In this document: positions 7,017-11,244 of the stretch, piece by piece
Layout: each line of letters starts with the position of its first letter
How positions within the stretch are numbered: the first letter of the stretch is position 1
NCBI GenBank assembly: GCA_937919155.1
Contig: CALFPM010000158.1
Coordinates: forward strand, 1 to 11,244
Length of the DNA stretch: 11,244 bases
Origin: an uncultured Clostridia bacterium
GTDB lineage: Bacteria; Bacillota; Clostridia; Oscillospirales; Acutalibacteraceae
Direction of reading: 5' to 3'
The notes under the pieces: generated by a model
The model's input: the letters and a program-made list of their open reading frames with translations, nothing else
Told to the model about the DNA's origin: nothing
Databases searched by the model: none
Made by a program: the position numbers and the translations under genes

Positions 7017-7030
7017 ATTAAGTTTATAAT
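7003..7030 (+). promoter_or_regulatory. Possible internal promoter ahead of dnaK
   Basis: TTGCAA (7003-7008) matches the -35 consensus at four of six positions. After a 16-base spacer, TATAAT (7025-7030) matches the -10 fully. It overlaps the grpE end and would start transcription near 7037, just before the strong AGGAGG of dnaK. No CIRCE accompanies it, so it would escape HrcA. The region is AT-rich, so chance is a real possibility. Confidence 0.3.
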
Positions 7031-7060
7031 TTTTCATTTATTATAGGAGGAAAATTTATT

Positions 7061-8887
7061 ATGGCAAAGATTATCGGTATTGACTTAGGTACAACAAACT
7101 CATGCGTAGCAGTAATCGAAGGCGGCGAGCCCGTAGTTATTGCTAACGCTGAGGGTGCAAGAACAACTCCCTCTGTTGTTGCTTTCGGCAAGACAGGCGA
7201 GAGAATGGTTGGTCAGGTTGCAAAGAGACAGGCAATCACAAACCCCGACAAGACAATTGCATCAATCAAAAGACAGATGGGTTCAGACTACAAAGTAGCT
7301 GTTGACGACAAGAAATACACTCCCCAGGAAATTTCAGCAATGATTCTTCAGAAGCTTAAGACAGATGCTGAAGCTTACCCCGGCGATACAGTTACAGAGG
7401 CAGTTATCACTGTTCCCGCTTACTTCACAGACGCTCAGAGACAGGCAACAAAGGACGCAGGTAAGATTGCTGGTCTTGAAGTTAAGAGAATCATCAATGA
7501 GCCCACAGCAGCAGCTCTTGCATACGGCATTGACAAGGAAACAGACCAGAAGGTTATGGTTTATGACCTTGGCGGTGGCACATTTGACGTTTCAATCATT
7601 GAAATGGGTGACGGTGTTCAGGAAGTTCTTGCAACTGCAGGTAACAACCGTCTCGGCGGTGACGACTTTGACCAGAGAGTTATCAACTGGCTTGCAGACG
7701 GCTTCAAGGCAGAACAGGGCATTGACCTCAGAGGCGATAAGATGGCTATGCAGCGTCTTAAGGAAGCTGCTGAAAAGGCAAAGATTGAGCTTTCAGGCGT
7801 AACAACCTCAAATATCAGCCTTCCCTTCATCACAGCTGATGCAACAGGCCCCAAGCACCTTGAAATGACTCTCACAAGAGCAAAGTTCAACGAACTCACA
7901 GCAGACCTCGTTGATGCAACAATGGGTCCCGTTCGTCAGGCAATGAACGATTCAGGTCTCAAGACATCAGAAATCGACAAGGTTCTTATGGTTGGCGGTT
8001 CATCAAGAATTCCCGCTGTTCAGGAAGCGGTTAAGAAGTTTATGGGAACAGAGCCTTTCAAGGGCATCAACCCCGATGAATGTGTTGCAATCGGTGCAGC
8101 ACTTCAGGCAGGTGTTCTCGGAGGCGAAGTTAAGGGTCTCCTTCTTCTTGATGTTACACCCCTTTCACTCGGCATCGAAACAATGGGCGGTATCAATACA
8201 AAGGTTATCGAAAGAAATACAACAATCCCCACAAAGAAGAGCCAGATTTTCTCAACTGCTGCAGATAATCAGCCTTCAGTTGAAGTTCATGTTCTTCAGG
8301 GTGAAAGAGAATTTGCAAGAGACAACAAGACTCTCGGTGTGTTCCACCTTGACGGCATTATGCCCGCACCCAGAGGCATTCCTCAGATTGAAGTTACATT
8401 TGATATAGACGCTAACGGCATCGTTCACGTTTCAGCAAAGGATCTCGGCACACAGAAAGAGCAGTCAATCAATATCACATCTTCAACAAATATGTCCAAG
8501 GAAGATATTGAAAAGGCTGTTGCAGATGCAGAGAAGTTTGCACAGGAAGATAAGGAACGCCGTGAAAATGTTGATACACGCAACGCAGCTGACCAGATGG
8601 TTTATCAGTGTGAAAAGCTTATGAACGAAAACGGCGACAAGTTCAGCGATGACGAAAAGGCAGGCGTTAATGAAAAGATTGACGCTCTCAAGGAAGCACT
8701 CAAGGGTGAGGATATCAACCTTATCAAGACCCGTCAGGAAGAGCTTACCGCAAAGTTCCATGAAGTATCAGAGAAGCTTTATAAGGCTGCTGCAGAAGCT
8801 GCACAGGCTCAGCAGGGCGACTTTAACGGCGCTGACGGCAACGGCTACACCGAAGCAAACTACACTGATGTTGATGACAACAACTAA
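7061..8887 (+). CDS. dnaK: Molecular chaperone DnaK (Hsp70)
   Basis: Cytoplasmic ATP-driven chaperone that binds exposed hydrophobic segments, working with DnaJ and GrpE. The actin-like ATPase domain occupies about residues 1-360: phosphate-1 motif [14 protein letters not shown] near the start, phosphate-2 motif [11 protein letters not shown] at 168-178, and the adenosine motif [14 protein letters not shown]. The short linker [13 protein letters not shown] leads into the substrate-binding beta domain and then a helical lid from about residue 490. The stretch after [10 protein letters not shown] is short, lacking the insert seen in Gram-negative DnaK, which fits a monoderm host. The tail is short and acidic with DVDDNN, near but not identical to the EEVD-type end. 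At 608 residues it is of normal Firmicute length. AGGAGG at 7046-7051 gives a strong start. Lysine is mostly AAG here while grpE uses mostly AAA, consistent with very high expression. Confidence 0.98.
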   Translation: MAKIIGIDLGTTNSCVAVIEGGEPVVIANAEGARTTPSVVAFGKTGERMVGQVAKRQAITNPDKTIASIKRQMGSDYKVAVDDKKYTPQEISAMILQKLKTDAEAYPGDTVTEAVITVPAYFTDAQRQATKDAGKIAGLEVKRIINEPTAAALAYGIDKETDQKVMVYDLGGGTFDVSIIEMGDGVQEVLATAGNNRLGGDDFDQRVINWLADGFKAEQGIDLRGDKMAMQRLKEAAEKAKIELSGVTTSNISLPFITADATGPKHLEMTLTRAKFNELTADLVDATMGPVRQAMNDSGLKTSEIDKVLMVGGSSRIPAVQEAVKKFMGTEPFKGINPDECVAIGAALQAGVLGGEVKGLLLLDVTPLSLGIETMGGINTKVIERNTTIPTKKSQIFSTAADNQPSVEVHVLQGEREFARDNKTLGVFHLDGIMPAPRGIPQIEVTFDIDANGIVHVSAKDLGTQKEQSINITSSTNMSKEDIEKAVADAEKFAQEDKERRENVDTRNAADQMVYQCEKLMNENGDKFSDDEKAGVNEKIDALKEALKGEDINLIKTRQEELTAKFHEVSEKLYKAAAEAAQAQQGDFNGADGNGYTEANYTDVDDNN

Positions 8888-8901
8888 AGGAGATAATCCC
8901 C

Positions 8902-10059
8902 TTGGCAGATAAGAGAGATTATTATGAAGTCCTCGGTGTGTCCAAAGGCGCAAGCGATGACGAAATAAAAAAGGCATACAGAAAAAAAGCAAAGCAGTAT
9001 CATCCGGACCTCAATCCGGGTGATGCTGAAGCTGAGGCTAAGTTCAAAGAGGCTAACGAAGCATACGAAGTCCTTTCCGACAGCCAGAAAAAAGCTCGCT
9101 ATGACCAGTTCGGTCACGCAGGTGTTGACCCCAATTACGGCGCAGGCGGTGGCGGAGCTTACGGCGGCGGATTTGGCGGCGGAGGCTTTGATTTCGGCGA
9201 CCTCGGTGATATTTTCGGCTCGTTTTTCGGAGGCGGATTTGGACAGGCTAATCCCAACGCACCCCAGAAGGGCGAAACGGTACAGACGAGAGTCACAATT
9301 TCTTTTGAAGAAGCCGCAAAAGGCTGCAAGAGAACGGTTGATATCAACCGCGTTGATTCCTGTCCCGATTGTCACGGCACGGGTGCAAGCGCAGGTTCAT
9401 CACCGAAAACCTGTCCCGACTGTCAGGGCAGAGGTTATGTCAATGTTCAGCAGAGAACACCTTTCGGCGTAATTTCAAGCCAGAAATCCTGTCCCAAATG
9501 TCAGGGTAAGGGTAAAGTTGTTGAAAATCCCTGTCAGAAATGCCGCGGAAACGGCAGAATCAATAAGAAAGTTTCTGTTGATGTTAACATACCTGCCGGT
9601 ATTGATGACCGTCAGATATTTGTCGTGAGCGGTGCAGGTAATGCAGGCGTGAACGGCGGACCTCAGGGTGACCTGAAAGTAGCTGTGTTCGTCAGACCTC
9701 ACGCTTATTTTGAGCGTGACGGTTATAATGTGTGGCTTGAACAGCACATCAGCTTCACACAGGCGGCACTCGGTGACAGCATCAGAATTCCGACTCTTGA
9801 CGGTGATGTCAAGTTTGATCTGCCTGCGGGTACTCAGTCGGAGGCAGTCTTCAGTCTTAAGGGCAAGGGTATTCAGGTGCTCAACGGCAGAGGCAGAGGC
9901 GACCAGCTTGTGCGTATTGTTGTTGATACACCCAAGAACCTGACTCAGAAGCAGCGCGACCTGCTTATGGAGCTTGAAAAGGAGCTGGGAGTTAAGCGCG
10001 GTTCACCTGCAAGCAGCGGAAAAGAAGGCTTTTTTGATAAGTTCAAGAATAAGAAATAA
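8902..10059 (+). CDS. dnaJ: Chaperone DnaJ (type I Hsp40)
   Basis: Cochaperone that delivers substrates to DnaK and triggers its ATP hydrolysis. The J domain is about residues 5-70 with the HPD motif at 34-36. A Gly/Phe-rich linker (about 76-118) includes [10 protein letters not shown]. The zinc domain has four CxxCxGxG repeats starting at C154, C171, C197 and C211. Two C-terminal beta domains follow, then a short basic end. All parts of a full type I DnaJ are present in 385 residues. The start is TTG at 8902, eight or so bases after AAGGAGAT, which itself overlaps the dnaK stop codon (gap of 14 bases), so translational coupling to dnaK is likely. Last gene of the CIRCE operon; terminator at 10062-10093. 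Confidence 0.97.
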   Translation: MADKRDYYEVLGVSKGASDDEIKKAYRKKAKQYHPDLNPGDAEAEAKFKEANEAYEVLSDSQKKARYDQFGHAGVDPNYGAGGGGAYGGGFGGGGFDFGDLGDIFGSFFGGGFGQANPNAPQKGETVQTRVTISFEEAAKGCKRTVDINRVDSCPDCHGTGASAGSSPKTCPDCQGRGYVNVQQRTPFGVISSQKSCPKCQGKGKVVENPCQKCRGNGRINKKVSVDVNIPAGIDDRQIFVVSGAGNAGVNGGPQGDLKVAVFVRPHAYFERDGYNVWLEQHISFTQAALGDSIRIPTLDGDVKFDLPAGTQSEAVFSLKGKGIQVLNGRGRGDQLVRIVVDTPKNLTQKQRDLLMELEKELGVKRGSPASSGKEGFFDKFKNKK

Positions 10060-10061
10060 AC

Positions 10062-10093
10062 AAAAAACGCTGTGTCATTGGCACGGCGTTTTT
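10062..10093 (+). terminator. Rho-independent terminator of the heat-shock operon
   Basis: Arms ACGCTGTG and CACGGCGT (one G-U pair) around a 7-base loop (10075-10081) are extended by five A's on the left pairing with T's on the right, which also serve as the U-tract (10089-10093). It starts two bases after the dnaJ stop. The A-run before and T-run after make it potentially usable from both sides. Confidence 0.88.
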
Positions 10094-10103
10094 GAGGTAT
10101 ATT

Positions 10104-10757
10104 ATGAATTTAAAAGCAGTTTTATTTGATCTTGACGGCACTCTGACCGATACTCTCGGTGACCTCACAATCAGCGTAAATCACGCACTTGAGAAATGCG
10201 GATTTCCTGCAAGAAGTGCGGAAGAAGTTCGTTCGTTTGTAGGAAACGGAGTGAGAAAACTTATTTACCGGAGCGTGCCTGCGGATACACCGGAGGCCGT
10301 TGCCGAAAATTGTCTTGATATTTTCAAGGAATACTACAAAAATAATTCTCTTGTTGAAACCAAACCATATGACGGTGTTGTTGAGTTGTTGGCGGAACTG
10401 AAAAACAGGGGAGTTAAAGTTGCGGTTGTGACAAATAAAATGCACACAGCCGCCGTTGATATTGTTGACCATTTTTTCGGGAATCTTGTTGATTTCACAG
10501 TTGGTCAGATTGACGGTGTTGCGCAGAAACCTCAGCCTGACGGCATTTATCTTGCTCTCGAAAAGCTTTGTGTTTCAAGACAAAGTGCCGTTTATGCGGG
10601 TGATTCCGAGGTGGATTGCATAACTGCCCGCAATGCCGGTATACCCTGCATCGGTGTGACCTGGGGATTCCGTGACCGCGATGTGCTTGAAGCTCACGGT
10701 GCAGATTTTATTGCGGACAAGGCTGAAGAAATCCTTGGAATCGTTTCAAAGTTTTGA
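10104..10757 (+). CDS. HAD-superfamily phosphatase, phosphoglycolate phosphatase-like
   Basis: A 217-residue hydrolase of the haloacid dehalogenase superfamily, subfamily IA with an alpha-helical cap after motif I, resembling Gph/PgmB-type enzymes. Motif I DLDGT carries the nucleophile D9 and general acid D11. Motif II is T110 in VTNK, motif III K142 in QKPQP, and motif IV D167 in GDSEVD. Gph-type enzymes clear 2-phosphoglycolate formed in DNA repair, but the substrate of any one member cannot be read from sequence, so I leave the symbol empty. The start is ATG 10104, with GAGG at 10094-10097 six bases upstream, directly after the U-tract of the dnaJ terminator. An in-frame TTG at 10092 lies inside the terminator and is unlikely. 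I see no convincing promoter of its own; it may depend on readthrough from dnaJ. Confidence 0.88.
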   Translation: MNLKAVLFDLDGTLTDTLGDLTISVNHALEKCGFPARSAEEVRSFVGNGVRKLIYRSVPADTPEAVAENCLDIFKEYYKNNSLVETKPYDGVVELLAELKNRGVKVAVVTNKMHTAAVDIVDHFFGNLVDFTVGQIDGVAQKPQPDGIYLALEKLCVSRQSAVYAGDSEVDCITARNAGIPCIGVTWGFRDRDVLEAHGADFIADKAEEILGIVSKF

Positions 10758-10792
10758 TAAATGTAAATTTACGGTTTGTTCATCGTCAGGTG

Positions 10793-10821
10793 TTGACAAA
10801 ATTCGAACAACATATTATAAT
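10793..10821 (+). promoter_or_regulatory. Full-consensus sigma-A promoter of the metK transcript
   Basis: TTGACA (10793-10798), exactly 17 bases, TATAAT (10816-10821): both hexamers match at all six positions with ideal spacing. Transcription should start near 10828, about 14 bases before the P1 stem of the riboswitch. Such strength at the promoter fits control being exercised after initiation. Confidence 0.93.
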
Positions 10822-10841
10822 AAAGTGTCAATAGAATATGT

Positions 10842-10937
10842 CCTTATTGAGAGCGGCTGAGGGACAGGCCCTGTGAAGCCCGGCAACCTGTGTTATGCAA
10901 GGTGCTAAATCCTGCGGCGAAAAGCCGGAAGATAAGG
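10842..10937 (+). ncRNA. SAM-I (S-box) riboswitch aptamer
   Basis: Cis-acting RNA that binds S-adenosylmethionine and turns off the downstream gene when SAM is plentiful. P1 is CCTTAT (10842-10847) with ATAAGG (10932-10937). The conserved core follows in order: GAGCGGCTGAGGGA with the kink-turn region, GGCCCTGTGAAGCCCGGCAA, then AGGTGCTAAATCCTGC, then a P4 hairpin CGGC-GAAAA-GCCG, then GGAAGATAAGG. These are the hallmarks of the S-box class rather than SAM-II, SAM-III or SAM-IV. An expression platform with a terminator (10946-10979) follows, and the first gene is metK, a standard S-box target. Confidence 0.97.
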
Positions 10938-10945
10938 TGTTTTCG

Positions 10946-10979
10946 CCCGCTGAAGACTCCTTCGGTGGGTTTGTTTTTT
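10946..10979 (+). terminator. Riboswitch-controlled intrinsic terminator ahead of metK
   Basis: CCCGCTGAAG (10946-10955) pairs with CTTCGGTGGG (10960-10969), ten pairs with two G-U, around the loop ACTC. TTTGTTTTTT (10970-10979) follows. It begins eight bases after the aptamer's P1 stem, as expected for transcription attenuation: SAM binding keeps P1 closed and lets this hairpin form. I could not settle the antiterminator pairing by eye. Confidence 0.9.
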
Positions 10980-11022
10980 GAGGACAGAAGATTGATAAAT
11001 ATTATTTAAAGAGGTTATGAAA

Positions 11023-11244
11023 ATGGCTAATTACTTATTCACATCGGAATCCGTAACCGGCGGACATCCCGATAAAATCTGTGACCAGATTTCCGATGCA
11101 GTGCTTGATGCTATTCTTGCAAAAGACCCCATGGGCAGAGTTGCCTGCGAAACCTGCTGCACAACAGGTATGGTTCTTGTTATGGGCGAAATCACAACAA
11201 CAGCTGAGCTTGATATTCCCAAAATCGTCAGGGATGTTGTTAAC
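11023..11244 (+). CDS. metK: S-adenosylmethionine synthetase, N-terminal 74 residues, 3' end outside window
   Basis: Makes S-adenosylmethionine from methionine and ATP in the cytoplasm; SAM is the main methyl donor. The visible N-terminus [12 protein letters not shown] is followed by [19 protein letters not shown], the family's first ATP/Mg signature with the catalytic His (H15) and Mg-binding Asp (D17), and then [11 protein letters not shown]. Residue 13, normally Glu in SVTEGHPDK or SVSEGHPDK, is Gly here. ATG 11023 is chosen because AAAGAGG (11008-11014) lies eight bases before it; an in-frame ATG at 11017 is only two bases from that site. Expression is controlled by the SAM-I riboswitch just upstream, so product represses synthesis. 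Confidence 0.96.
   Translation, partial: MANYLFTSESVTGGHPDKICDQISDAVLDAILAKDPMGRVACETCCTTGMVLVMGEITTTAELDIPKIVRDVVN

Noticed and set aside
7365..7802. Open frame of 145 codons inside dnaK
   Set aside because: A frame shadow caused by the biased codons of dnaK; no ribosome site and a low-complexity product. The same applies to 7992-8408 and 8649-8912.
8884..9375. Minus-strand frame of 163 codons opposite dnaJ
   Set aside because: Antisense shadow of the Gly-rich and J-domain coding region, with no recognisable motif.
10034..10062. Possible promoter for the HAD gene (TTGATA, 17 bases, TAAACA)
   Set aside because: The -10 matches consensus at only three positions and it lies in AT-rich coding sequence running into the terminator.
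10763..10772. Palindrome GTAAATTTAC upstream of the metK promoter
   Set aside because: Ten AT-rich bases are expected by chance in such a region, and there is no second copy to suggest an operator.

Overview
This window looks like ordinary chromosome from a low-to-mid GC Clostridia-type Firmicute, most likely of the Oscillospiraceae/Ruminococcaceae kind (inference). The support is a CIRCE-controlled hrcA-grpE-dnaK-dnaJ operon, a DnaK without the nucleotide-domain insert typical of Gram-negatives, an S-box (SAM-I) riboswitch in front of metK, strong Shine-Dalgarno sequences, and several TTG/GTG starts. I see no tRNA, rRNA, CRISPR array, insertion sequence or phage gene.

Left part, minus strand (1-4052). 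Two paralogous sugar/cation symporters of the GPH (MelB-like) family lie in tandem, each with its own near-consensus promoter. A terminator separates the first from the second. The second transporter runs with an 18-base gap into lepA (elongation factor 4), which is cut by the window edge. The lepA product reads like the Bacteroidota/Spirochaete branch of the family rather than the clostridial one. The transporter pair has two further notable points: the promoters are alike even in their spacers, and both proteins carry the same roughly 47-residue C-terminal tail.

Middle (4067-5319). Divergently from the transporters, alr (alanine racemase) has its own promoter and terminator and makes D-alanine for the cell wall.

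Right-centre (5371-10093). A consensus promoter drives hrcA, grpE, dnaK and dnaJ. It is followed at once by a perfect CIRCE operator that carries an extra third half-site. HrcA represses the operon; GrpE, DnaK and DnaJ form the Hsp70 folding cycle. A terminator closes the operon, and its U-tract touches the ribosome binding site of the next gene, an HAD phosphatase (gph-like).

Right end (10793-11244). A promoter matching both consensus hexamers leads into a SAM-I riboswitch with an intrinsic terminator, then the start of metK (S-adenosylmethionine synthetase), cut by the window end.

I found no clearly undescribed system. The points most worth a second look are the triple CIRCE half-site, the apparently foreign lepA downstream of sugar transporters, and the shared promoter and tail of the transporter pair.
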